A stretch of 64,000 nt of DNA from Hymenoscyphus infarciens (taxonomy: Eukaryota > Ascomycota > Leotiomycetes > Helotiales > Helotiaceae), in contig LLCB01000021.1 in NCBI GenBank assembly GCA_001414345.1, positions 1 to 64,000 on the forward strand, written 5' to 3'. The position numbers and the translations under genes were made by a program. The notes beneath the pieces are model-generated. The model searched no databases, was not told the DNA's origin, and saw only the letters and a program-made list of their open reading frames with translations. Below, one piece after another: positions 49,085 through 59,164 of this stretch (the first letter of the stretch is position 1; each line of letters starts with the position of its first letter).

Positions 49085-49650
49085 GGTTTGGTCTATGGAT
49101 AATCTCCTAGATTAAAATGGAATAATTTTTCTGCTGAGGTATCTCTTATTACCACTTTCTCTAGGCTTTTTCACTGGGCTCCATTCTTATTCTTCTTAAA
49201 CTTATGGGGTGCGCAAGAAGGGCTTTCCACTTTGGAAAATCCCTCTTCTCTTTATTTCTACATTTTCTACATTTTCTTCCGTGCTCTCACGCTCAACCCA
49301 ACGAAACCCGCCCGAAGTTCTCACCGCGCCCATCTATCGCTTCTCGAGGATAAGGGGCCTCCGCCCCTCGACACAATAACCAAAGTAAGTACTTCCTTCT
49401 TCTCTTGGCTGCCGAGTTTCAAGATATTTTTTGCCGAGAGTACTCTTTACGTCGAGTTTATCCCACGGTGTATAATAAGAGACCGATTCAGTCATTGCCC
49501 TTTGATTCCTACCAAGATTGACTATAGTAAGTTACTATTTCCTCCTCTTCTTCTTCACCTTCATCAATTCTACCTACAGGCTGCCGCGTTTCGAGTACTT
49601 GTTTCTGAATATCCTTTCTATAAAGAACGTTCTTTTTACTAGTCGAATCA
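49085..49650. other. Transition from GLR1 3' flank to AT-rich tract
   Basis: A 136-codon open frame (49232-49642) lacks motifs and runs into the RIP boundary. The segment 49380-49620 is T/C-rich. No gene is called. Confidence 0.5.
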
Positions 49651-51654
49651 TTATCGTAGAGTAAGAGGTTTAGACAATATCCCCGGTGCCTAGAAAAATA
49701 TATTAGTTTTAAAGCTTAAAGTCTTCTTTACAATTATAATATACTTTAGTATAAAGAATATATATAGAGAGCTAAAACTTTAAAAAAAGAGAGAGTAAAG
49801 GCTCTAATCTACTACTTTAATTTATATAAAAGTATAGATATAAAGAGCTTAAGTCTTATCTTTATATATCTTATTCTTTTATTAATATCTTAAAATAGAA
49901 TTAGTATATAAAGCTATTACTACTTTTTAAGTACTTATATACTAAATTTAAGAGAGATATTTATCTATTATAAAATATATCTATTAATAAGATAATTATA
50001 AAGTTTAAAAGAAGATCTAAGTATATATTAAAGTATAAGTATAAACTAATTCTAGATAGATATAAAAACTAGGTTTTATATTTTATAGAATATATATATA
50101 ACTTCCTCTTTTATTCTAATACTTATAAAACTATAGAATTAGTCTAAAAGAATAGTCTTATATCTACTAGTAATATATAAAATTTTCTAATTTTACTTCT
50201 TCTAGTTCGTCTCTTTCTATATAACTCTAGTTTAATATATTTTAGTATAACTCTAGCTAATATTCTATCTATAGATTTAATAAGATATTAGCTTATAAAG
50301 TCTCTTTTTTAATAATTCTACTAATTTATAATATATATAAATAATTACTTCTTATTACTAGAATTGTTTAATAAGCTTTTTAAGCTTACTATTAGTATAG
50401 TAGATACTTACTATATCTATATTACTAAACTACTCTTTCTATATCTAATTAAGACTTAAAAGAAGAAAGTTAATAATACGCTCTTATAATTATAGAGTAT
50501 ATAATTCTAGGTATTATAGAAGAAGGTAGTTATTATATTTCCTAGTATATAATAGAGTAATCTTATAAATAAAATCGTTCTAGTATATTCCTTAATTTTA
50601 GTCTTTATATAATATAATATACTAGTATTAATACTTTCTATAATATATACTAGTAAAGAGTATAATTAGTAAGAGTAATAATACCTATACTAATCTAATA
50701 CTATAGTAAATAAGAATATCTATAAGCCTTTTATTTACTAATTATTATCTTTACTATTATTATTCTTAAAAGTTGAAAAGATATATAAACTAAGACCTTA
50801 ATATATTATAAACTTCTATTAAACTCTACTAATTTTATAATTTATTAATAATTATAATAGATAAATAAAAGAAGTAGATATTATAAATTAATTATAGAAA
50901 ACTATAAAACTTAGTAAACTTAGTAAAAGATATAGTAGTTTTTATCTTATTAGCTTATAAATATTACTATAGTAAACTCTTATTTCTCTTAGCTTTAAAA
51001 TAGAAGTAAGTATATCTAATTAAGTAAGAGAGATATACTAATATTTAATAGATTCTACTTTATAATTCTTATATAAAACTTTTTAATTATTACTTATATA
51101 CTCTCTATCTAAAGATTTATAGTCTATATACTAATTTATTTATCTTAATAAAAGAGAGAATATTATAAAAGCTTAAAAGTAATACTCTACTTATCTTTAT
51201 ACTTAATATATAGCTTTTACTAAAAGATTATATTATTAGTATAAGATATAAAAAGATAAACTTTTAAGTAAATTACTCTTAGAAAGAGTACACTTACCTT
51301 ATCTACGTTAAACTAAAAGCTAGTATAAGTAGTATAATATACTTATTTATAGTAGTAATTAGTTATATTAGAAAGAGGTATATATCTCTACTATATATAG
51401 AGTAAGTATAGATAGTTTTAATTTAGATTTTAATATCTTAGTACTCTTAAACTAGTCTAGTAGTATTATAGTTTAAAGCTACTAAGATTTTAGTCTAAAA
51501 CTACTCTAAATCTTAGTAGCTTTAAACTAGACTACTAAATACGTCTATATATAAAGTATAAGAATAACTAAAGAGATAGTAATTCTATAAAGTATAGATA
51601 GGCTAGTCGTTATTAAACTAGAGAGATTAAGATTAGATATATTAGGCGAAACAT
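49650..51654. repeat. RIP-degraded AT-rich tract
   Basis: Two kb of TpA-saturated sequence with no surviving frame. It contains a perfect 20-bp hairpin at 51471-51527 and ends at the solo LTR. Confidence 0.85.
51471..51527. repeat. Perfect hairpin, 20-bp arms
   Basis: GTTTAAAGCTACTAAGATTT (51471-51490) is followed by its exact reverse complement at 51508-51527 around a 17-bp loop. Imperfect pairing extends outward (AGTCTAGTAGT / ACTAGACTACT), giving a longer palindrome inside RIP-mutated DNA. Confidence 0.8.
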
Positions 51655-52068
51655 TATAATAGCACGCTATTCTAAATTGCCGGCATTCGTAAAACTGCCG
51701 ATACCTCTAAGCTACTACCGATACCTCTGAGCCGAGATTATAAATAACCGATACTTATATAATCGAAGGTGCCGAAGGTATTAATGTCTAACATCTATAT
51801 ACAGAAGGGATTAAGGTTTAGATGTTGTATATTTAGCTTTTTGGTTCTTATTATTTAGTATTAGCTATATTAAGCAGGGCTCGGTTATTATTATTATTAG
51901 ATCTTAGTAGTTTCCGACCTCCTATATATAGATGCTCATATTCGGTATAGAAGAGTGACAGTTTTTCCTTTTCTTCCGTATCAGAGCCTAGTATTTACGC
52001 ATGTAATTCTGTCTCGAACGCACTCCCATATGCCTCTTCAGTAGTAGTATGTATTTCGTGCCGTTACA
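51655..52068 (+). mobile_element. Solo LTR, 414 bp, target duplication AACAT
   Basis: Starts TATAATAGCACG and ends CGTGCCGTTACA. The ends are exact inverted repeats apart from RIP-type changes (TGTAACGGCACG expected). Direct AACAT repeats flank it at 51650-51654 and 52069-52073. It is the same family as the LTRs at 6831, 11739 and 14038 but shorter and much less mutated, keeping words such as TGCCGGCATTCGTAAAACTG. No internal sequence adjoins, so it is a solo LTR. Confidence 0.92.
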
Positions 52069-52261
52069 AACATCACAAAAGAAAACAGAGCGGTTGACCT
52101 CGGAAGCGTATAAGGCAGGCAGATTTCTTTCACAACATATGGGTGTTGGAATCCGTATCACGAATCGTTCTAGACATGTTTTAGGTATTTAATATTAATA
52201 CCCGACGTGCTAACAAAAGGAACAAATGCGACGATATGCTATAGAACCCGCCTGGGTTTGT

Positions 52262-53029
52262 TCACAGCAATTGTTCTAAGACCTTAAGATCATTCACTAC
52301 CTCGCCTGTAGACTCGTATTTGCCTCCCCAGCAATTCTGAACGACTTCTCCACCGACCCCTACATCCAAAGGAGGGAAATGGCCTTTTCGGTAAAGTTCT
52401 TCAAACTTGGCTTCATCGTCGATGGTGTCGTATTGTGGGAATGGCCGATGACCGGTTATGGTATGATATATGGTTGATCCAAGAGCGAAAATATCTGTCT
52501 TAACGTCCGCGAACTCTTTGTCACCACGAGGCATGAACGACTCTGCGTTCTCTGATGCTCCCCCAGAAATAAGGACTTCTCCGTCAGGGCTTAGTAGCCG
52601 CCCTTGGAAGTCGCACAACTTAATGTGGAACTCAGCATCTAGGAGGATATTCCGAACATGGATGTCGCAGATTAGAACGTTGCTCTGGTGAGCGTAGGCA
52701 ACACCTTCAGCTGTCTCTTTTGCGATTCGGATCTTCTCTTTAATCGGGACTTGTGTTTCTTGAAGATGCTTTTCCAATGATCCGTTTAGCGCATATTCCA
52801 GAAGTAAACCGTCGTCATGCTCTCCCTTGAATTCGATGATACGAGGGTGTTTGCCGAGCCGCTGAAGTATTCTAGATTCAGCGCGAAGAGCAGCCGAAGT
52901 TCCTTTGAAGTGCGGGTACTTCAGGATTGTTGACTCATTGACAAAGCCGATGTAGTGGTTACTGCCAGTAGTAATGATATGCTTCACCCCGTCGGGGAAA
53001 TAGGGTACGACATAGATATCCCCGTTCAT
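52262..53029 (-). CDS. Divergent protein-kinase-like protein
   Basis: Single exon, 255 aa, no introns seen. Kinase-fold landmarks: a Lys in TILKYPH (residue 37), a Glu in an AESRIL helix (residue 51), a catalytic-loop-like ICDIHVRNILL (Asp122, Asn127) in place of HRD...N, and DFQG (140-143) in place of DFG. D-V-K-T-D-I-F-A-L-G-S-T-I-Y follows at about residue 175 (subdomain IX), and a C-lobe ends with a V-V-Q-N-C-W-type motif. The glycine-rich loop is degenerate. Catalytic Lys, Glu, Asp and Asn are present, so activity cannot be excluded, but DFG-to-DFQ is unusual. It resembles an expanded fungal kinase-like family; the function is unknown. It stands alone between RIP tracts, 194 bp from a solo LTR, yet its frame is intact. 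Confidence 0.8.
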   Translation of the reverse strand: MNGDIYVVPYFPDGVKHIITTGSNHYIGFVNESTILKYPHFKGTSAALRAESRILQRLGKHPRIIEFKGEHDDGLLLEYALNGSLEKHLQETQVPIKEKIRIAKETAEGVAYAHQSNVLICDIHVRNILLDAEFHIKLCDFQGRLLSPDGEVLISGGASENAESFMPRGDKEFADVKTDIFALGSTIYHTITGHRPFPQYDTIDDEAKFEELYRKGHFPPLDVGVGGEVVQNCWGGKYESTGEVVNDLKVLEQLL

Positions 53030-53950
53030 TGTCTGAAATCTCCCAGGAGTTATTTATTGGTCACAATAAGCCACGCGGAGATTGAAGGCACTAGGCAGCT
53101 CTGATTATGTAATAACAATAAGTTAGCGCCGCATCACACAACTTCACCGCCCAAAGCCCTGCAAAGTAGGTAGCCTCGTTCTTCCTGGAAAATAACGCAA
53201 TGCTACAAGTAGGGCAGTAAATGGTATTAATGAGGTGACGAAGTTCCAAACAACCCTTCCTTTTGTGATAACCACTTTTTATCATAAATAATATTAATGA
53301 TATTCACTTCCCACCATAAGAAGTAGCCGTCACTAATCGATACCTAAATAAAAAGCTGTGTCCAATCAAATGATAGTTGGAACTTAGTAAAAGGTGGAGA
53401 ATCTGGTTTGAAAATCGGTAAAAAACCGAAGATGGTTAGCCTTCTCAATTGCGTACCTTTACCCCAGGAAAACATACTTTGGTACCCGGGAGTTTTGTTG
53501 GTTGATGATCCTAGATTCGTTTTATCGACCCAGTTGCCGCAATTCGTTGCATAAGGCACAGGAATCCATTTTGTGACTTTGTGCTTTGGGCTAGCAGTGC
53601 AATTTTGAAATGTCACCTGGACCTCGTGTCTTTCACACATTTTGAGCTGTGCATAAATATTAGCGGGAGAACAATTTGGTTCGCAGATAGGTAGATTGGG
53701 TTTTCCCTGGGTTTTGAGGTTTGAATCGGTTGACATAAGTTCGCATCAAGGCAGCGAGCACGCTTGTGTTATATGTTTCCGAGCTTGTCCAAGAGTCAAT
53801 CAGCCAGAGAGGCACAGAATGTTAAATGGTGATCCATTCGGAAGTGGTTCCGCTTGGAGGAGTGAACTCGGCTCGGCCTTTCTTACGCCACCTCCGGAAG
53901 GAAGGTCTGCTCTGATTCTCTGGCATATGTCCTACACTCCTCTATAAGCT
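53030..53950. other. Gene-poor flank upstream of the kinase-like gene
   Basis: Apart from the doubtful small frame at 53344-53736, nothing is recognised. Composition is balanced up to about 53950, where AT-rich sequence resumes abruptly. Confidence 0.5.
53344..53736 (-). CDS. Possible small hypothetical protein, unrecognised
   Basis: A 130-codon open frame starting MSTDSNLKTQGKPNLP, with seven cysteines in its first two thirds (including ICEPNC, MC, NC, NC) but no signal peptide. I recognise no domain. It is not a shadow of any called gene and its composition is protein-like, but it may equally be chance or the remnant of a broken gene on the small island beside the kinase-like gene. Confidence 0.25.
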   Translation of the reverse strand: MSTDSNLKTQGKPNLPICEPNCSPANIYAQLKMCERHEVQVTFQNCTASPKHKVTKWIPVPYATNCGNWVDKTNLGSSTNKTPGYQSMFSWGKGTQLRRLTIFGFLPIFKPDSPPFTKFQLSFDWTQLFI

Positions 53951-54270
53951 TCCTTAGGCCACGTCTTAGCTTATACACAAGGCCTAAGAAAGCCCGGACC
54001 CCTGTCTAGGACGTGCTATAGTATCGGACCTTAGTAAGGCTCGCTACTACTCTCTCTTAAATTATATTATATATATATAGATATTTACTATACTAAAATA
54101 ACTATATATATATAATATAATTAGAGAGAGAGAGAGTACTTAGTTAATATTATTAATTACTCTACTATATTATATTACTAGATATAATTAAATAGGTAGA
54201 TCTTAAGAGAAAAGTCTTAAGTCTTATAAATATAAATACTTATTAATAACTAGTATATTATTAATACTTA

Positions 54271-54704
54271 GAGCCTATTTAGCTTATATAAAGTATTTAA
54301 ATATATATACGGATATTTAACGAGATACTCTAAATAGTAACCTCGTATAAGTTAGTATATATTATTAATTATTTCTTAATATATTAAGTAAACGTTTAGC
54401 TCGTTATATATATTCTAGTATATATTCTTATATATAGTATAGATAGATGTCTTAATAGTAGTAAAAAAACATATATATATAAAGTTTTAAAGATTTATAT
54501 CTCTAGAAGTCTAAAACTTTTTTTAGTAGTATATATTCTAATTATATTTATACTAAGATATACGAGGTTAAACGAGGGATTTATATTACTTTTAAATATA
54601 TATACTAAACACTAGTATATATATATAATTAGTATATATAAGTATATATTACCTTCTAATTTTTAGTAGTATATATCCTAGATATATACGAGCTAAATAA
54701 GCTC
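54271..54704 (+). mobile_element. MITE copy 1, 434 bp, TTA target duplication
   Basis: Starts GAGCCTATTTAGCTTATATA and ends with the inverted form AGCTAAATAAGCTC. TTA flanks both sides (54268-54270 and 54705-54707). It is the reverse complement of copy 2 along nearly its whole length. Three-base TWA duplications with TIRs are typical of PIF/Harbinger elements. The superfamily is inferred; no transposase is present. Confidence 0.8.
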
Positions 54705-55420
54705 TTACTCTATTATAATAAGTAGCTAAAAGAGCTAATATTCTATACTTCTAAATATCTATTTTATAAGATAAAGAATTCTTATATAATATTTCTAATT
54801 AGTACTTATTTTAAGCTTAGCTTAATAAATTTTTAATAACTATATTTAAAGTCTCTTTTTAGAGCTCTTTCTACTTTTATACTACTATTAGATTATAAGT
54901 AAATTCTTAATTACTAGAATTACTTTTAATATATCTAATTATTTAATAGAAAAAACTTACTAGCTATTATAATAGCAGTTTTACGAATACTAGTAATTTA
55001 GAATCGTGTATTATTATAGCTATTTTAAGAGAAATTAGAGAATCTTCTCTTTAGCTTTATAGAAGCTTCTTAAAAGTAAGAATATAAATAATAAAGTAAT
55101 TATTTATAGAGATTATTTTAAAAATTAAGATTAAAAAAGATAGTAAAAATAAGAATAGAGAGAGAAGTAAGAATAATATTAAAATTAACTTTTAATAGAA
55201 GATAGTTAAGTTTTAATAAAAAGTAGATAGAAAAATTAATAAGATTATTTAATAAATAAAGAAGAAGATTTAGAAAGTATATTAAGAATATGAATCTAAA
55301 AAAAGAGAGTAATAGTTTAACTTAATTTTTTAGAAACTTATTTACTTAATACTATTATTTAAGTAAATCTTTTATTTAAATCTTATTAAATAAGTTAATC
55401 TTTTACTTAAACTTTATTAA

Positions 55421-55865
55421 GAGCTTATTTAGCTTATATATATCTAGAATATATACGACTAAAAATTAGAAAGTAATATATATATATACTAATTCTATAT
55501 ATATAATAGTATTTAGTATATATATTTAAAAGTAATATAAATCTCTTACTTAATCTTATATATCTTAGTATATATATAAATATAATATATACTACTAAAA
55601 AAAGATTTAGATCTTTAGAGATATAAGTCTTTAAAACTTTATATATATATATGTTTTCTTACTACTATTAAGATATCTATCTATACTATATACTAAGTAT
55701 ATAAGAATATATACTAGAATATATACTATAAGCTAAACGTTTACTTAATATATTAAGATATAATTAATAATATATACTAACTTCTATAAAGTTACTATTT
55801 AGAATATCTTATTAATAATCTATATATATATATATTTGAATACTTTATATAAACTAAATAGACTT
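55421..55865 (-). mobile_element. MITE copy 2, 445 bp, TAA target duplication
   Basis: Starts GAGCTTATTTAGCTTATATA and ends AAACTAAATAGACTT. TAA flanks both sides (55418-55420 and 55866-55868). Oriented opposite to copy 1 with about 720 bp between them. Differences between the copies are mostly transitions plus small AT-repeat length changes. Confidence 0.8.
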
Positions 55866-56975
55866 TAAATAAAGAAATTATTTACTTTTATTATTATTTA
55901 AGTAAATCTTTTACTTTTATTATTATAGTAAATCTTTTATTTAATTCTTTTTAAATAAATAACTCTTTTAGTTAAATCTTTTATATATATTATTAAATAA
56001 ATTAGTTTTTTATCTTAATATTATTATATAAATAAGTCTTTTATCTAAAGTAAGAATTAAATAGTAAGATACAAATATTTAATAGAGTTTAAGTAAATAT
56101 AAATATTATTAAGTCTATAAAATAGTTACTTAAACTTTATTAAATAAAGATATCTTTTACCTTTATTATAAATTATATTAATAAGAGCTCTTAAAAATAT
56201 TCTAAATAGTATTCTTTAACTCTTTCTTCTTTCTCTTTATTTTTTTTTCTCTTTCTATTTATATCTAAAAGAGCTAGCTCTTAGCTATATAATATCTTAT
56301 AGATTATCTAGAATATAGTTAATAGAGTAGTAATAGAGTATAGTCTTCTAAATATATTTAAAGTACTAATATAAGAGTAATTAAATCAGATTATTAAATC
56401 TATATACTTATTAGAGTTATAAAGTATTATATAAGTATAGCTATTAAAACTAAAGAATATTAGAAACCTCTTATTTTAAAATCTTTAAAAATAGATAAGA
56501 ATAACTTTAAGTAAATAATTAGTATTAAAGAAATTTCTTTTCACTTAAGAACTTATATTTTGAAATATATCTTAGCTAGAGCTCTTTAATTAAGCTATTT
56601 AAGTAAAGCTTACTAGAATAGCTATATAGAGAGAGATAAGATTATTACTAGATAGAGAGTATAGTAAATAATACTTATTTATTTTTCTCTATTATTTTTA
56701 GAATTAGAGTTATAGTTTTAAAAACTATATTTAGTTAATATATATATAGATTAAAGAAGAGGTCTATTATTAGTTATAAAATACTAAAAGAAGAATTATC
56801 TAGCTATTACTATATATTAAATAGAATCGGGTTTTAAGATTAAGTATATTAACTATCTTTATATATAAAAGAGGTTTATTTTATAAAATATATAATAGAG
56901 AGTAAAGAGTATCTAAACGTTTATTTTTAAAATAAGTAATTTATAATATATTTAAAAAAGGTTTAGACAAAAAGG

Positions 56976-57121
56976 TCTAAAACCGACTAACGTTATACGT
57001 CGGCTAATATAAAAGCCTAAACATACGTAACCTTTCTAAAATAGATAATATAAGATAATAACTGCTAAAACCTCTATATATAGCAGGTACTTCTAGCTAT
57101 CTAGAAAAGTATACTATTATA
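56976..57121. repeat. Single arm related to the fold-back element
   Basis: Matches the right arm of the 18763-19224 element from TATACGTCGGCTAATA through AGCAGGTACTTCTAGCTATC to the terminal ATACTATTATA. No opposing arm is next to it, so it is a truncated copy or the unit from which the palindrome formed. Confidence 0.75.
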
Positions 57122-58029
57122 TTAATTTAAGACTATATACTTTACTTCTAGAGAACGTCTTTTATTATAGTATATGCTCTTACTTCTCTTCTTTTCTATT
57201 TATAGTATTTTAAGTCGTAGAAGAAGATATATTAAATTAGAGATTTCACTCTCTTAGATAAGTCTTTTATCTAATCTAATGATTTTAATTCTATAGATTA
57301 TACTAGATAGATATAAAGTTAAAGTTTAATATATTAAAGCCGACTCTAAAAGACACTCTCTTCTCTATTCTAGAATAATATAAGATGTCTAGTTTATAGC
57401 TAATAAGACTAAAATTAAAATTTCCTTTTGAAATCTATTATAAAATCCTAATCTCCTAAGTCTAATCTTATATAGAGTTTATATTATACCTCTTAAACTC
57501 TACTATTTACGAATTAGATTTTTTCTTAGAAAAGAGAATAAATATAAAAGAAAAGAGAAACTTACTATAATTAACTTCTTCTTACTTACTAGACTAACTT
57601 ATAACACCTTTTAAGTATACTAATAGTTACTATATATAATATAGTTAAGATATATACTTAAGTAAAATAGAGGTTAAAAGAGCTTCCTAGACTAGATAGT
57701 ACGAGGTCTAAGCTAGTTATTATTTTAGTAAAGATAAATTTACCTAGTCTCTCTCTTATATTCTTCTTAAGTATCTTTCTTTTTATTCTTACTATATCTT
57801 TTATTAAATAGCTCTACTAGTATATATTAATTAGTATAATCTCGATTATAGAAAACAGACCTACGCTATATAGCTATTTCTATTAGATATAGTATCTTAT
57901 ATTATAAAAGTTAGGACTTAATCTTAAGTAGCTAATAATAATTATTCCTCTGGCTTAGATTTTTTTCTTATAAGTCGCAAACGTTAGAGGCCTAATAGGA
58001 TATATAAGTAAGTAGGCTTTATTCTATTT

Positions 58030-59164
58030 AATCTTTCAGTGGATTTTCCTTTCGCTTAGGCAAGGCGAGTGACTTAAGACTTTTCAATCCTTAGAGCAGA
58101 GTCTACTTATTATAGTAATTCTATAACAACAAACAAGACGAACGCCAAAAGGATAAAGAAAAAAAGAGAAAGCCTAAAAAAAACCAAGAAAAAGCTCGTT
58201 TTGTGCGACTAATAGCCGCGTTCTAATCGTCTTACTCTAGTACACGACTTTTCCTCCTCCGACAAGCGAGTCCCATAACCAGCCACCATGAAGGGTACTT
58301 TAACAAGCTTCGTATCACTCAGATTACATGCTTATTTGTCTCCAAGTAAGAGAATTATATCATAGTAGGTCTGGTGTGTCGAAGGTGAGTCTCTTTTACT
58401 TAGAGAGACCAAAATTCACTGAAAATTAGTCAAGCAAAGCTCCTACGAAGCTGAAAATAGTAGGCGACAGATGTAGCTAAAGAGTGCCAGGAGAGTGGGT
58501 TTACGATTTCTGGTTTTGGGTCTCAGTTGTTCACGAGTAAGCTGGTTGTTTATGAGGAAGCTGCTACTACCTATTAAGCGAGTGAGCTGAAACCTCTAAG
58601 TAAACTATTATTTTCAGTAAGCAATCGTTACCAGGAGTGGAATGGTAGCTCTCTAGTGAGCTGGTAAGCTGAGCAAGCTCATTACTCTTGGATAACTCGT
58701 GGGCAACTTAATCATTCGTTCTTTGCCTTCGTAGAAGTTTTATTTTGGCTCATAGTAACAAGAAAAGCGGCATTGAATAGCTCGTTCTCCACAATTTCAC
58801 GATATGACCTAAATACTTTGGGACAATCGAAATTTATTGTTTCACAATATCTAGGTAAATACCAGATTGCTCCAAGTCTTTAGGTAATTACCTTGTATTA
58901 CCCTAGCAAAATAAGACAATAAGCTTAGTGGGCAGATGCGAACTTGAAGTGTTCACTGCTGCTTTTAGTGTCCACAGCAAGTCTGGCAACAACCTAACAT
59001 CAGAATATGGACCTTGTTCAAGCGAGCCCCTCTTTTTGGGGTAGTTTTAACAATTTAAGTAGTATCAGGTCTAGGGATCAAAGAGGCAAGTATGATTCTT
59101 AATTATCATTCATTTTCATTTTTATTTTATGATAAAAGCATTAAATCATCACTTCATCCATGCT
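58030..59164. other. Gene-free stretch with AGTAAGC-type repeats
   Basis: Contains a lone GCCACCATG start at 58288 whose frame stops after 25 codons, and copy 3 of the AGTAAGC repeat. No gene recognised. It ends at the sedolisin stop codon. Confidence 0.5.
58536..58622 (-). repeat. Dispersed AGTAAGC repeat, degenerate copy 3
   Basis: AGTAAGC-like words at 58536, 58555 (AGGAAGC), 58573 (ATTAAGC), 58599 (AGTAAAC) and 58616 are spaced mostly 17-19 bp (58573 to 58599 is 26 bp, with AGTGAGC at 58581 between them). The GGCCCCCAATAT block of copies 1 and 2 was not seen, so membership rests on motif and period only. Confidence 0.4.

Larger units (their letters stand above)
53950..58030. repeat. RIP-degraded AT-rich tract with MITE pair
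   Basis: Four kb of TpA-rich sequence with no surviving frame. It contains two inverted MITE copies (54271-54704, 55421-55865), a single-arm fold-back relative (56976-57121), and (TA)n runs near 54062-54080. Composition recovers gradually from about 57950. Confidence 0.85.

Noticed and set aside
53344..53947. Small frames beside the kinase-like gene as a paired system partner
   Set aside because: Neither the minus frame (53344-53736) nor the plus frame (53696-53947) shows a domain. Only the first is kept, as a low-confidence hypothetical.
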